From Rhizorhabdus wittichii RW1 (GTDB taxonomy: Bacteria > Pseudomonadota > Alphaproteobacteria > Sphingomonadales > Sphingomonadaceae), in NCBI GenBank assembly GCA_000016765.1, contig CP000699.1, positions 2,108,001-2,172,000 on the forward strand: a DNA stretch of 64,000 nt, given 5' to 3'. Shown here one piece after another: positions 45,037-54,483 of this stretch. The stretch's first letter is position 1. Each line of letters starts with the position of its first letter. Position numbers and translations under genes: made by a program. The notes below the pieces were generated by a model. It was not told the DNA's origin and made no database searches. It saw only the letters and a program-made list of their open reading frames with translations.

Positions 45037-45866
45037 CGCCGCCCCGCCCGGCGCGGCGGCCGGCCGACCAGCGCGCGGATATCGTCGATATGCGCCTCCA
45101 CCGTGCGGCGGCCGATCGCGATCAGCTCGTCGGCGCGCGTGAAATCATGGATCTCGACATGGCCGACCGGCAGGGTCAGCGCATAGTCGGGCGGATCGAG
45201 CGCCAGCGAGTGGCGCGCCAGTTCGGACATCAGCAACATGGTGGATGCACGAACGACCGCCATCGACGGATGGTTGCGCGTCGGCCGCGCGCGGATCGCC
45301 GAAGCGACCCGGCGGCCGTGATAATCGCCCTGCAGGTTGACCGACAGCACCGGATAGTTCGGCGCGATCCGCCGCGCCGCCGCGACTGGCACCGGCATCA
45401 CCACCCCGCCGTCGACCAGGAACTTGCCGTCGAACTGCACCGGCCGGAACAGGCCGGGGATCGCGATCGACGCCATGATCGCCGGATTGACCGGCCCCCG
45501 GTCGATGATCACCGGCGTTCCGGCGACGAGGTCGCAGGCGACCGCCGCCGAGGGGATCAGCAGCTCCTGGAACTGCAACCGGGCGAAATGCATCTCCAGG
45601 TCGCGCACTATGCCGCGCCCGCCCAGCATCGCGCCCGGCCGGAAATGGATGTCGAGATAGGAGAGGACGCGCAGCCAGTTGGCCGAGCGCGCGATGCGTT
45701 CGAGCGGGTCGAGCTTGCCCGCGGCATAGGCGACCGCCGCGAGCGCGCCGATCGAGGTGCCGGCCGCCGCGCGGATCGGGATGCCGTTGTCCTGCAACGC
45801 GCGCAGCACGCCGATATGCGCCCAGCCGAGCGCTGCTCCCCCGCCAAGCGCGACCGCGATGCCCAT
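45033..45866 (-). CDS. Patatin-like phospholipase family protein
   Basis: 277 residues. The oxyanion segment ALGGGAALGWAHIGVL, the nucleophile in GTSIG (S38) and the catalytic Asp in LVDGGVVMPVP form the Ser-Asp dyad of patatin lipases (RssA/NTE-like bacterial group). It likely hydrolyses phospholipids or lysophospholipids at the inner face of the membrane. No signal peptide. It is upstream of and overlaps the DUF924 gene. Confidence 0.9.
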   Translation of the reverse strand: MGIAVALGGGAALGWAHIGVLRALQDNGIPIRAAAGTSIGALAAVAYAAGKLDPLERIARSANWLRVLSYLDIHFRPGAMLGGRGIVRDLEMHFARLQFQELLIPSAAVACDLVAGTPVIIDRGPVNPAIMASIAIPGLFRPVQFDGKFLVDGGVVMPVPVAAARRIAPNYPVLSVNLQGDYHGRRVASAIRARPTRNHPSMAVVRASTMLLMSELARHSLALDPPDYALTLPVGHVEIHDFTRADELIAIGRRTVEAHIDDIRALVGRPPRRAGRR

Positions 45867-45893
45867 CGCTCCCGCGCTCCCTGCGCTACCCGA

Positions 45894-47324
45894 TCAGGCC
45901 GCCGTGCCGCCGACGGTCAGCGCCGAGATCATCACGGTCGGCTGGCCCACCCCGGCGGGGACCGACTGGCCGCCCTTGCCGCAGATGCCGACGCCCTCGT
46001 CGAGCGCCATGTCGTTGCCGATCGCGGTGACCTTGGTCAGCACCGACGGGCCGTCGCCGATCAGCGTCGCGCCCTTGATCGGCACGGTCAGCTTGCCGTT
46101 CTCGATCCTGTACGCCTCGGTGCAGGAGAAGACGAACTTGCCGCTGGTGATGTCGACCTGGCCGCCGCCGAAGCTCTTGGCGTAGATGCCGTTACCGGCG
46201 CGGGCGATGATCTCCTCGGGATCGTCGTTGCCGCCGTACATGAAGGTGTTGGTCATGCGCGGCATCGGCGCATGGGCATAGCTTTCGCGCCGGCCGTTGC
46301 CGGTCGGATCGACGCCCATCAGCCGGGCGTTGAGCCGGTCGTGGATATAGCCCTTGAGGATGCCGTCCTCGATCAGCACGTTGCACTGGGTCGGCGTGCC
46401 CTCGTCGTCGATGGTCAGCGACCCGCGCCGGTCGGCGATCGATCCGTCGTCGACGACGGTGACGCCGGGGGCGGCGACCCGCTCGCCGATCCGGCCGGAG
46501 AAGGCCGAGGTGCCCTTGCGGTTGAAGTCGCCTTCCAGGCCGTGGCCGATCGCCTCGTGCAGCAGCACGCCGGGCCAGCCGGGACCGCAGACCACGGTCA
46601 TCTCGCCCGCCGGCGCGGCGACCGCGTCGAGGTTGACGATCGCCTGGTGCAGCGCCTCGTCGATCGCGCGGTTCCACTGCGCCGGCTCGAACAGCCGGTC
46701 GTAGAGATAGCGGCCGCCCATGCCGAAGAAGCCGGTCTCGCGCCGGCCGTTCTGCTCGACCACGACCGAGACGTTGAGGCGGACGAGCGGGCGCACGTCG
46801 AAGGCGGTGAAGCCGTCGGGGCGGACGATCTCGACCACGCTCCACGATCCCGACAGCCCGACCGAGACCTGCTGGACGCGCGGATCGCGGGCGCGGGCGG
46901 CGGCGTCGATCTGCTGGCACAGCTCGACCTTGCGGGCGAAGGGGATCAGGCCGAGCGGATCGTCGGCGGTGTAGAGCCGGCTGTTGGTGCGGCGCGGCGG
47001 CGCGGCGCGGCTGCCGGCGGCGGGATCGAGCAGGCTCATCGTCTCGCCCGCGCGGATGATCGCGGACTCGCTCAGCTCATTGGCATGGGCGAAGGCGGTC
47101 GTCTCGCCCGACACGCCGCGCAGGCCGAAGCCCGCCTGGGTGTTGTAGTCGGCGGTCTTGAGCCGCCCGTCGTCGAAGCCGAAGCTCTCCGACGACAGAT
47201 ATTGCAGATAGAGCTCCCCGTCGTCGCAGCCCTGGAGCGTCTGCGCGGTGAGCCGCAGCGCGGCATCGGGATCGAGCGCGTCGCGATAGAGGAAATGGCG
47301 GGGGTCTGCGGGAAGAATGGTCAT
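45894..47324 (-). CDS. tldD: Metalloprotease TldD
   Basis: 476 residues, the usual TldD length. The zinc-binding HEAIGH motif is at H256-H261 in LLHEAIGHGLEGDFNRKG, followed by the FSGRIGERVAAPGVTVVDDG region and DRLNARLMGVDPTGNGRRES. With TldE (PmbA) it forms a heterodimer that degrades unfolded peptides and matures some peptide toxins or antibiotics; pmbA is not in this window. It is a single gene here. Confidence 0.95.
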   Translation of the reverse strand: MTILPADPRHFLYRDALDPDAALRLTAQTLQGCDDGELYLQYLSSESFGFDDGRLKTADYNTQAGFGLRGVSGETTAFAHANELSESAIIRAGETMSLLDPAAGSRAAPPRRTNSRLYTADDPLGLIPFARKVELCQQIDAAARARDPRVQQVSVGLSGSWSVVEIVRPDGFTAFDVRPLVRLNVSVVVEQNGRRETGFFGMGGRYLYDRLFEPAQWNRAIDEALHQAIVNLDAVAAPAGEMTVVCGPGWPGVLLHEAIGHGLEGDFNRKGTSAFSGRIGERVAAPGVTVVDDGSIADRRGSLTIDDEGTPTQCNVLIEDGILKGYIHDRLNARLMGVDPTGNGRRESYAHAPMPRMTNTFMYGGNDDPEEIIARAGNGIYAKSFGGGQVDITSGKFVFSCTEAYRIENGKLTVPIKGATLIGDGPSVLTKVTAIGNDMALDEGVGICGKGGQSVPAGVGQPTVMISALTVGGTAA

Positions 47325-47399
47325 GAGGCCGATATAGGCGCTCCGCCGCGAAGCCCAATAGCGATATTTGCGGGAAACCTACGCCGCCGCCACACCTTG

Positions 47400-47528
47400 G
47401 TCATGCTGAACTTGTTTCAGCATCCACCCGCCCGCTCAGGCTGATGGAGAGAGGTTCGGGCGGCCGCAGCAGGAGCCGTCTGTTTCGCTCCTGCCTCCCG
47501 GTGGATGCTGAAACGAGTTCAGCATGAC
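47400..47528. repeat. Paired inverted repeat (CATGCTGAA type)
   Basis: TCATGCTGAACTTGTTTCAG (from 47401) and its inverted partner CTGAAACGAGTTCAGCATGA (47508-47527) flank about 80 bp. Each copy is also a hairpin (CTGAA/TTCAG). It is a third palindromic family of this window, located between tldD and the zinc-finger gene. Confidence 0.7.
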
Positions 47529-47541
47529 GGCCAGGCGGGGA

Positions 47542-47748
47542 TCAGTGGTGCGCCAGGCCGCCCTTGCCGTCGAGGACGAAGCGGCGGTCGCAATAACCGC
47601 AGTCGGCATGGCCGATATCGGGATCGATCTCGATGAACACGCGGGGGTGGCCGAGCGCCTCGCCGCCGGGAATGTCGCTCGCGCCGTCGCAGGCGACGCG
47701 GGTCGAGGAGACGGTGACGGTTTCGGGAGTCGGCGCCGGGATGCTCAT
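47542..47748 (-). CDS. Zinc-finger domain protein (CHCC type)
   Basis: 68 residues. C20, H34 (in GHPRVFIEID), C50 and C53 (in DCGYCDRRFVL) form the CHCC zinc site of the NDUFS6-like family. Short free-standing forms are common in alphaproteobacteria; the mitochondrial relative is an accessory subunit of complex I. A link to complex I assembly is by homology only. Confidence 0.88.
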   Translation of the reverse strand: MSIPAPTPETVTVSSTRVACDGASDIPGGEALGHPRVFIEIDPDIGHADCGYCDRRFVLDGKGGLAHH

Positions 47749-47812
47749 GCGCGCCGATTAGCAAGCGGCGGCGCGCCGTGCAACGACGACATCGCCCCCC
47801 CTCGTCATTCGC

Positions 47813-48133
47813 TCAGCGCCCGAAGCGGCTGTTCTCGAAGGCGACGGCGATCTGGCCCTTGTCGCCGAGCGGCGCGATCGCCGATCCGAACACGCCGCGC
47901 GACCCGCCGGTGCCGACGAACATGCCGACCTCGCCATGGACCTGCCGGCCGAGCCCGTTGACCGGAAGCTCGTCGCCGACCGGCCGGGGCCGTTCGGCCG
48001 CCGCGTTGAGCAGCTTCTCCTTCTCGGCCGGGCTGAGCGCGATCACCCGCTCCTCGGCATGGGCGATCGAGCCGGCGAGCAGCAGTGCGGCCAGCGCGAG
48101 ACCATGGCGGACGGAAGGGCGATATGCTGTCAT
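47813..48133 (-). CDS. Small secreted protein of unknown function
   Basis: 106 residues. A signal peptide (HGLALAALLLAGSIAHAEE) is followed by a short domain with the landmark GEVGMFVGTGGSRGVFGSAI, and it ends in AFENSRFGR. I do not recognise the family; the pattern looks like small periplasmic proteins kept in sphingomonads. The very long open frame that runs upstream on this strand is antisense to real genes and was not used. ATG 48133 has an AGGGTG site upstream. It is divergent from the RNase H-like gene. Confidence 0.7.
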   Translation of the reverse strand: MTAYRPSVRHGLALAALLLAGSIAHAEERVIALSPAEKEKLLNAAAERPRPVGDELPVNGLGRQVHGEVGMFVGTGGSRGVFGSAIAPLGDKGQIAVAFENSRFGR

Positions 48134-48168
48134 GGCGTTCACCCTGATCCCTGCCATGTGAAGGCCAA

Positions 48169-48543
48169 GTGAACAAGCCGACCCCCATTTATTTCGACGG
48201 CGGCTGCCGCCCCAATCCCGGCCCGATCGAGACCGCCACGGTGATGGCGGGGGTCGCCGACATCCGCCGGGGCGCGGGCGACGGCGACAATGAGGACGCC
48301 GAATGGACGGCGCTGCTCCATGCGCTCGAACGCGCGGCGGCCGAAGGGCTGTCCGACATCCTCCTGCTCGGGGATTCGCTGTCGGTGATCCGCCAGGCGT
48401 CGGGGCGGCAGACGGTCCGCCGGCCCTGGCTCGACCGCTTCCGTGAAGCGACGCGGGGGTTCGACCGGGTGCGGCTGCGCCATGTCGGCCGCAAGCGCAA
48501 CCTGGCCGGGATCGCCCTCGAGAAAATGCACCGGGGCCCGTGA
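48169..48543 (+). CDS. Ribonuclease H-like (reverse-transcriptase-like) protein
   Basis: 124 residues with a GTG start 4 bp after an AAGG site. IYFDGGCRPNPGP gives the first acidic residue (D10), EDAEWTALLHALE the second, and ILLLGDSLSVIRQ the third, as in RNase HI. It is shorter than RnhA and belongs to the RNase H-like group of uncertain activity. It probably cleaves RNA in RNA/DNA hybrids, inferred from the intact acidic triad. Confidence 0.82.
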   Translation: MNKPTPIYFDGGCRPNPGPIETATVMAGVADIRRGAGDGDNEDAEWTALLHALERAAAEGLSDILLLGDSLSVIRQASGRQTVRRPWLDRFREATRGFDRVRLRHVGRKRNLAGIALEKMHRGP

Positions 48544-48637
48544 CCGACTCGACCCGGCCCGCGATCGACTCGGGCCGCCGCAACGACTCCTGACAGCGAG
48601 TCCGCCGTTCCGCAGGATGAAGCGGGAGGATGAGCGG

Positions 48638-49585
48638 GTGCGGACGACAGGGACCAAGACAGCCGCCGCCTGGACGGCGGCGATCGCGACGGCGCTGCTG
48701 CTGGCGGGGTGCGGCAGGAAGGCGGTGAAGACGGCATCGGCCCCGCCGCCGGCAGCCGCGGCGCCCCGCCCGCAGCCGCCGGCGGGCGCGACCGAGAACT
48801 TCCGCCTGCCCGACGGCGACGGCAAGGGCGGCTACCGTACCGTCAACGCCGGCGTCTCCGACGCCGAGGCGATGTGGCACCTGCGCTCGGCGCTCAACGT
48901 CGCGGCGCTGAGCTGCGACCGGACCGGCAAGACCGGCATCACCGCCAATTACAACAAGCTGCTCGGCCACCAGCGCAAGGCGCTCGCCGCCGCCTACAAG
49001 GCCGAGGGCGCGCGCTTCGGCAGCGCATCGGCCACCGACGCGCACGTCACCCAGGTCTATAACTTCTTCGCCCAGCCGCCCGCCCAGGCGCGCTTCTGCG
49101 CGGTCGCGACCGGCGTCGCCGCCGAGGCCGCCGCGCTGCCGGCCGAGAAGCTGGCCGGCTTCGCGCCGGGCGCGCTCGACCGGCTCGCCGCGCCCTTCAG
49201 CGAATTCTACGACGCCTATGCCCGCTACAAGGTCGAACTCGCGGCGTGGGAGAAGGGCGACCATGGCCCGGCGCGCGCGGCGACGGCCTTCGCGATGGCC
49301 CCCGCGACGACGACGGTCGCGACGGCCGCCGCCGCGTCCGGCCCGCCCTGGCGCATCCAGCTCGGCGCCTATTCGGGCGACCGCGCCGCCCGCGACGCCT
49401 GGACCAGGATCCGCCAGCGGATGAAGGGCGCCGCCGATTTCGAACCGCATTACGAGGACGTCCCCGCCAGCCGGCTCGTCCGCGTCCGCATCGGCCCGGT
49501 CACCGACCGCGCCCAGGCGATCGCCCTCTGCGCCGCCGCCGCGGGTGCCGGGCTCGACTGCCTGCCGGTGCCGCCCAGGGCGTGA
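48638..49585 (+). CDS. SPOR-domain lipoprotein-like protein
   Basis: 315 residues. A GTG at 48638 follows GGGAGGA by 7 bp and gives a short signal with lipobox LLLAGC; ATG 48617 is in frame but lacks a good site. A Pro/Ala linker follows, then a helical region (AMWHLRSALNVAALSCDRTG) of unknown family, and a C-terminal SPOR domain from about residue 238 (WRIQLGAYSGDRAARDAW; VRIGPVTDRAQAIALC). SPOR domains bind denuded peptidoglycan at the septum. Likely a cell-envelope protein linked to cell division or wall turnover. Confidence 0.82.
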   Translation: MRTTGTKTAAAWTAAIATALLLAGCGRKAVKTASAPPPAAAAPRPQPPAGATENFRLPDGDGKGGYRTVNAGVSDAEAMWHLRSALNVAALSCDRTGKTGITANYNKLLGHQRKALAAAYKAEGARFGSASATDAHVTQVYNFFAQPPAQARFCAVATGVAAEAAALPAEKLAGFAPGALDRLAAPFSEFYDAYARYKVELAAWEKGDHGPARAATAFAMAPATTTVATAAAASGPPWRIQLGAYSGDRAARDAWTRIRQRMKGAADFEPHYEDVPASRLVRVRIGPVTDRAQAIALCAAAAGAGLDCLPVPPRA

Positions 49586-49663
49586 TCATTTGTTCTTATT
49601 ATGTTCTTAACTGGTAGGATTCGGCTTGAGACGGTTCGGTCATAGAAACCAAGGAGATAGCCG

Positions 49664-50377
49664 TTGACCGACAAGTCCAAGCCCGAGCCCACTTACGATA
49701 CCGTCTGGCAGAAGATGCTTCAGGAAGAAGCGGTGGAGAAAGCACGCAAGGAAGCAAAGCGGCGCGCCAGGGAATATGCGCCGGGATGGCCGGTCCGGGC
49801 CGATCGCGCTCCTTCCCTGACAGACGGCACCTTTGCCCCGATGCGATCCTACGGACAACAGCACCAGCCGACCTTGGAGGAACTCAGCTCTCGAGCGCTT
49901 CGCGCCGCCGAACGCGCCATGCAAGACAGTTCATACCGCAACCGATCCGCGCAAGCTGTATCGGCCCGCACCATGAAACCGCAGATCGCTGTTGCTCCGC
50001 AAGCACAGTCGGGTAGGCCTAACTATCTCTCAAACCCACTCTATAAAGCTCTCCAGATGGGGGTCGATCTAGGCAATTTCGCTTCGGATGCAGGCGGCGC
50101 GATGATGGGCGCCGAACTGCTATTTGGCGAACCGGGATTGGCCGGCGCCACCGTCGAGGGCATCGGCAGTACGGCCACAGTCCTTTCCGGTGCTGGTCAA
50201 GCGGCTATGGGAGACCATCATGCTTTCGAACGAGCAATGCGTGATGGCGTTTTGAATCATGGCGCTCTACGTCTGGTTCCCAAGACACTCCGTAACGATT
50301 TTGCTGATTATCTTTTCGGCAAGGCGTTGGATAATGCCATCCCACCACTGACGAAAGATCCTCGCGATTCCGAGTGA
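49664..50377 (+). CDS. Unknown protein in an AT-richer insert, possible effector/toxin
   Basis: 237 residues. I do not recognise a family. A TTG start at 49664 has an AAGGAGAT site at ideal spacing. The N-terminal 45 residues are highly charged (MLQEEAVEKARKEAKRRARE); the middle is low in structure; residues 140-195 are glycine- and alanine-rich (GAELLFGEPGLAGATVEG), and the end is basic. Codon use is less GC-rich than the surrounding genes. A two-helix membrane protein follows 9 bp later. The order and the glycine-rich segment resemble secreted antibacterial effectors paired with membrane immunity proteins, but no catalytic motif is visible. Confidence 0.6.
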   Translation: MTDKSKPEPTYDTVWQKMLQEEAVEKARKEAKRRAREYAPGWPVRADRAPSLTDGTFAPMRSYGQQHQPTLEELSSRALRAAERAMQDSSYRNRSAQAVSARTMKPQIAVAPQAQSGRPNYLSNPLYKALQMGVDLGNFASDAGGAMMGAELLFGEPGLAGATVEGIGSTATVLSGAGQAAMGDHHAFERAMRDGVLNHGALRLVPKTLRNDFADYLFGKALDNAIPPLTKDPRDSE

Positions 50378-50386
50378 CAAAGAAAC

Positions 50387-50587
50387 ATGAGCATGTTCGC
50401 GCTGTCGGTGATGGGTTTCTTCGGAACGATCTGGCTGCTCTCGATAGGGCTGATCACCGGAGAGATGCCTAATTCAGTGGGTGATATCAACAGGGCCACA
50501 AACCCGATATTTTTTTGGTTTCTGGCGATAACCTATGCTTTTTGTGCCGCGGTTTGCATCCGATGGATCATAGTCGAATGGCCATGA
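50387..50587 (+). CDS. Small two-helix membrane protein, possible immunity protein
   Basis: 66 residues. Two hydrophobic helices (about 3-24 and 41-62) are separated by a short polar loop (GEMPNSVGDINRATNP). No known family. It starts 9 bp after the preceding gene and shares its AT-richer composition, so the two were probably acquired together. Small membrane proteins of this type often protect a cell against a co-encoded effector; this is inference only. Confidence 0.55.
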   Translation: MSMFALSVMGFFGTIWLLSIGLITGEMPNSVGDINRATNPIFFWFLAITYAFCAAVCIRWIIVEWP

Positions 50588-50704
50588 GGAACGGCCTGAT
50601 AGGCGAGGTTCGGGAGCCATAGCGCGGCGCGGCGGGCGGCCATGGCCGGCCGCCCCGGTCATCCCCCTTTGCACCGGAGCCCCGCAGCCGCTATGCCCCC
50701 CGCC

Positions 50705-51622
50705 ATGAGCGACGCGGCGATCAGCATCCGAGGGCTTTCCAAGATCTACAAGGGCGGCAAGCAGGCCCTATTCGACGTCGACCTGGACATTCCGCGCGGC
50801 CAGATCTTCGGGCTGCTCGGCCCCAACGGCGCGGGCAAGTCGACGACGATCAACATCCTAGCCGGGCTGGTCAACAAGACCGCCGGGCAGGTGTCGATCT
50901 GGGGCTTCGACATCGACAAGGACCCGCGCAACGCCAAGGCGTCGATCGGCATCGTGCCGCAGGAGATCGTGTTCGATCCCTTCTTCACCCCGCGCGAGAC
51001 GCTCGACAACCAGGCCGGCTTCTACGGCATCCCGAAGAACAAGCGGCTGACCGACGAGCTGCTGCGCGCCGTCCACCTCGACGACAAGGCCGACGCCTAT
51101 GCGCGGTCGCTGTCGGGCGGCATGAAGCGCCGGCTGCTGGTCGCCAAGGCGATGGTCCATTCGCCGCCGGTGCTGGTGCTCGACGAGCCGACCGCCGGCG
51201 TCGACGTCGAGCTGCGCCAGCAGCTCTGGGAATATGTGCGCGAGCTCAACGCCAGCGGCGTGACGGTGGTGCTGACCACCCATTATCTGGAGGAAGCCGA
51301 GGAGCTCTGCGACCGGATCGCGATCATCAACCATGGCCGGGTGATCGCCAACGAGCCGACCCGCGAGCTGGTCGGCAAGGCGCAGGAGAAGGCGGTGTCG
51401 GTCACGGTCGACCGCGATCTCGACAAGGCGCCCGACGCGATCTGCTTCGACAAGGTCGAGCTGAAGGGCAGCCGCACCCTCGTCATCACCTATTCCAAGG
51501 ACAAGGTGAATGCGGGCGAGGTGCTGGCGGCGGTCCAGAAGAACGGGCTCGGCATCGTCGACGTTTCCACCCAGGAAGCCGACCTGGAGGATGTCTTCCT
51601 GGCTTTGACGCGCGCGGGGTAA
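50705..51622 (+). CDS. ABC transporter ATP-binding protein (CcmA/NodI-like), orphan
   Basis: 305 residues. Walker [13 protein letters not shown], signature [16 protein letters not shown], Walker [13 protein letters not shown] and H-loop [11 protein letters not shown] are intact. The C-terminal extension (about 220-305) matches the DUF4162-like end of exporter ATPases. ATG 50705 begins the conserved part; the frame is open further upstream. No permease gene follows: the next gene, nadB, shares one base with its stop. It may pair with a permease elsewhere. Confidence 0.9.
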   Translation: MSDAAISIRGLSKIYKGGKQALFDVDLDIPRGQIFGLLGPNGAGKSTTINILAGLVNKTAGQVSIWGFDIDKDPRNAKASIGIVPQEIVFDPFFTPRETLDNQAGFYGIPKNKRLTDELLRAVHLDDKADAYARSLSGGMKRRLLVAKAMVHSPPVLVLDEPTAGVDVELRQQLWEYVRELNASGVTVVLTTHYLEEAEELCDRIAIINHGRVIANEPTRELVGKAQEKAVSVTVDRDLDKAPDAICFDKVELKGSRTLVITYSKDKVNAGEVLAAVQKNGLGIVDVSTQEADLEDVFLALTRAG

Positions 51623-53217
51623 TGACCGAACATTCATTCGACGTCGTCGTGATCGGATCGGGCGCCGCGGGTCTCACCGCCGCGCTCAACCTGGCCGATC
51701 GCTTCAGGGTGGGGGTGCTCGCCAAGGCCGGCATCTCCGACGGATCGACCGCGTGGGCGCAAGGCGGCATCGCCGCCGTGCTCGAACCGGGCGACACCTT
51801 CGAATCGCACATCGAGGACACGATGATCGCGGGCGCGGGGCTCAACGACCGCCGCTCGGTCGAGTTCGTCGTCGAACATGCGCCCCGCGCGATCGAGAAG
51901 CTCGCGGGGCTCGGCGTCCCCTTCAACCCCGGCGGCGAAGGGCCCGAGGATCGCTGGCACCTGACCCGCGAGGGCGGGCACAGCCACCGCCGCATCGTCC
52001 ATGTCGACGACGCGACCGGCCAGGCCGTCCAGCTCGCGCTCGAGAAGGCGGCGGTCGCGCACCCCAACATCACCCTGTTCCCCGACCGCGCCGCGATCGA
52101 CCTGATCACCGGCCGCCATGGCGAGCGCTATTCGGGCGACGGCCATGTCTGGGGCGTCTATGCGGTCGACCGCAAGACCGGCGCGATCGAGACCTTCACC
52201 GGCCGCGCGACCGTGCTGGCGACCGGCGGCGCCAGCCGCGCCTATCTCTTCTCCACCTCGCCGCGCGGCGCCACCGGCGACGGCATCGCCATGGCGTGGC
52301 GCGCGGGCTGCCGCGTCTCCAACATGGAGTTCATGCAGTTCCACCCGACCTGCCTCTACCATCTGGAGGTCAAGAATTTCCTGATCACCGAGGCGATGCG
52401 CGGCGAGGGCGGGCAATTGAAGCTGCCGACCAACGGCCGCCGCTTCATGCCGCGCTTCGACAAGCGGGCCGAGCTGGCGCCGCGCGACATCGTCGCCCGC
52501 GCGATCGACCATGAGATCAAGCGGCTCGGCCTCGACTATGTCCATCTCGACATCAGCCACCAGCCGGCCGAGTTCGTCATCGGCCATTTCCCGACGATCC
52601 ACGCCAAGCTGCTGGGCCTGGGCATCGACATCACCAAGGAGCCGATCCCGATCGTCCCCGCCGCCCACTACACCTGCGGCGGCGTGATGGTCGATCTCGA
52701 CGGGCGGACCGACCTGCCCGGCCTCTACGCGGCGGGCGAGGTCACCCAGTCGGGGCTGCACGGGGCGAACCGCCTCGCCTCCAACTCGCTCCTCGAATGC
52801 TTCGTGTTCGGCGACGCCGCCGCCGAGCACATCAAGGCGCATTTCGACGACATGCCCCCACCCCCGCCGATCCGGCCGTGGGACGAGAGCCGCGTCACCG
52901 ATTCCGACGAGGAGGTGATCGTCCAGCACAACTGGCGCGAGATCCGCCGCTTCATGTGGGACTATGTCGGCATCGTCCGGACGACCAAGCGGCTCGAACG
53001 CGCGCAGCACCGCATCGCCCTGCTGCGGCAGGAGGTCGCCGACTATTACGGCAATTTCCGCGTCACCTCCGACCTGATCGAGCTGCGCAACCTGCTCGAC
53101 GTCGCCGACCTGATCGTGCGATCGGCGCTCCACCGCAAGGAGAGCCGGGGCCTGCACTACACGCTCGACTTCCCCGACATGCTCGACGAGGCGAAGGACA
53201 CCATCCTGGTCCCTTGA
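51622..53217 (+). CDS. nadB: L-aspartate oxidase
   Basis: 531 residues. The FAD-binding motif is [19 protein letters not shown]; the flavoprotein HTGG-like region [26 protein letters not shown] and [12 protein letters not shown] follow, then [19 protein letters not shown] and the helical C-terminal domain. It oxidises aspartate to iminoaspartate, the first step of NAD synthesis. nadA and nadC are not in the window. The start shares one base with the stop of the ABC ATPase gene, so expression is coupled. Confidence 0.94.
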   Translation: MTEHSFDVVVIGSGAAGLTAALNLADRFRVGVLAKAGISDGSTAWAQGGIAAVLEPGDTFESHIEDTMIAGAGLNDRRSVEFVVEHAPRAIEKLAGLGVPFNPGGEGPEDRWHLTREGGHSHRRIVHVDDATGQAVQLALEKAAVAHPNITLFPDRAAIDLITGRHGERYSGDGHVWGVYAVDRKTGAIETFTGRATVLATGGASRAYLFSTSPRGATGDGIAMAWRAGCRVSNMEFMQFHPTCLYHLEVKNFLITEAMRGEGGQLKLPTNGRRFMPRFDKRAELAPRDIVARAIDHEIKRLGLDYVHLDISHQPAEFVIGHFPTIHAKLLGLGIDITKEPIPIVPAAHYTCGGVMVDLDGRTDLPGLYAAGEVTQSGLHGANRLASNSLLECFVFGDAAAEHIKAHFDDMPPPPPIRPWDESRVTDSDEEVIVQHNWREIRRFMWDYVGIVRTTKRLERAQHRIALLRQEVADYYGNFRVTSDLIELRNLLDVADLIVRSALHRKESRGLHYTLDFPDMLDEAKDTILVP

Positions 53218-53244
53218 GCAATCGAGGTCGCGGCCATTTGAGAA

Positions 53245-53290
53245 GGGCCTGATTCACGCCGTCGGCGAAAGCGCGCTTCCGCGTCGGACG
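53245..53290. repeat. Diverged copy of the intergenic GCCTGAT... element
   Basis: GGGCCTGATTCACGCC and CGAAAGCGCGCTTCCGC read on the minus strand resemble the element at 58537-58600 (GGAAGCGC...GCGCTTCC and GTGAATC). It lies between nadB and nhaA. Relationship is by eye and tentative. Confidence 0.4.
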
Positions 53291-53312
53291 AACAGGCCCT
53301 ACTATCCGGACC

Positions 53313-54443
53313 ATGCGCATGTTGTTCCGCAGCTTCCTGGCGACCGAGGCCGCCGGGGGAATCATCCTGATCGCCGCCGCCGCTGCCGCGATGCTCGTCG
53401 CCAACAGCCCGCTGGCGCCAACCTATTTCGAGCTTCTCCACGCCAGGCTCGGCCCGCTCAGCCTGCTCCACTGGATCAACGACGCGCTGATGGCGCTGTT
53501 CTTCCTGCTCGTCGGGCTGGAGATAAAGCGCGAATTCCTGCGCGGCCATCTCGCCCGCTGGTCGGATCGCATCCTGCCCTGCATCGCGGCGGCGGCGGGG
53601 ATGGCGGCGCCGGCCCTGCTCTACCTCGCCTTCGCGGGCGGGACCGAAGGCCTCGTCCGTGGCTGGGCGATCCCGACCGCGACCGACATCGCCTTCGCGA
53701 TCGGCGTGCTCGCGCTGCTCGGCTCGCGCGCGCCCGCGTCGCTCAAGCTGTTCCTGACCACGATCGCGATCGTCGACGACATGGGCGCGGTGGCGATCAT
53801 CGCGCTCGCCTATACCGCCGCGATCAGCGGCCCGGCGCTGCTGGCGGCGATCGTCATCCTGGCCGCGATGGCCGGGCTCGGCCGAATCGGCGTCCGGAGG
53901 CTGTGGCCCTATCTGCTGCTCGCGGCGGCGCTGTGGCTCGCGGTGCTGCTGTCGGGCGTCCATGCGACGATCGCGGGGGTGCTCGCGGCGCTCGCGATCC
54001 CGCTGGGCGACGAGGATGATTCGCCGCTCGAGCGGCTGGAGCACGGCCTCCATCCCTGGGTCGCCTTCGCGATCGTGCCGTTGTTCGGCTTCGCCAATGC
54101 CGGCGTATCCTTCGCGGAGATCGGCGCCGAGCAGCTCCTCGCTCCCTTGCCGCTCGGCATCGCGGCGGGCCTGTTCCTCGGCAAGCAGGCGGGCATCTTC
54201 GGCAGCGTCCGCCTCGCCGTCGCGCTCGGCCTCGCGCAGCGGCCGGCCGGGGCGAGCTGGACCCAGCTCTACGGCGTCGCGCTGCTCTGCGGGATCGGCT
54301 TCACGATGAGTCTGTTCATCGGCGGCCTCGCCTTCAGCGACCCGCTGCTGATCGACGAGGTCAAGATCGGCGTGCTCGGCGGATCGATCCTGTCGGCGAT
54401 CGCCGGCTATGCGTTGCTGCGGTGGACGGGGAAGGTCACCTAA
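53313..54443 (+). CDS. nhaA: Na+/H+ antiporter NhaA
   Basis: 376 residues, close to E. coli NhaA (388). About 12 hydrophobic helices. The ion-binding aspartates are in [15 protein letters not shown] (D125) and [20 protein letters not shown] (D155, D156). It exports sodium in exchange for protons at alkaline pH. It is a single gene followed by a palindromic repeat. Confidence 0.95.
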   Translation: MRMLFRSFLATEAAGGIILIAAAAAAMLVANSPLAPTYFELLHARLGPLSLLHWINDALMALFFLLVGLEIKREFLRGHLARWSDRILPCIAAAAGMAAPALLYLAFAGGTEGLVRGWAIPTATDIAFAIGVLALLGSRAPASLKLFLTTIAIVDDMGAVAIIALAYTAAISGPALLAAIVILAAMAGLGRIGVRRLWPYLLLAAALWLAVLLSGVHATIAGVLAALAIPLGDEDDSPLERLEHGLHPWVAFAIVPLFGFANAGVSFAEIGAEQLLAPLPLGIAAGLFLGKQAGIFGSVRLAVALGLAQRPAGASWTQLYGVALLCGIGFTMSLFIGGLAFSDPLLIDEVKIGVLGGSILSAIAGYALLRWTGKVT

Positions 54444-54446
54444 CCC

Positions 54447-54473
54447 GTCATCCCGGCGAAAGCTGGGATGACG
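54447..54473. repeat. Palindromic repeat (CCCGG family) after nhaA
   Basis: CATCCCGGCGAAAGCTGGGATG is a single hairpin copy of the repeat family seen at 1297 and 38097. It fills the short gap between the convergent nhaA and yceD genes and may act as terminator. Confidence 0.7.
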
Positions 54474-54483
54474 AGGGTGGGCG

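Noticed and set aside
47813-49450. 545-codon minus-strand frame containing the small secreted protein
   Set aside because: Only the last 106 codons (from ATG 48133) look like a protein with a signal peptide; the rest is antisense to the RNase H-like and SPOR genes.
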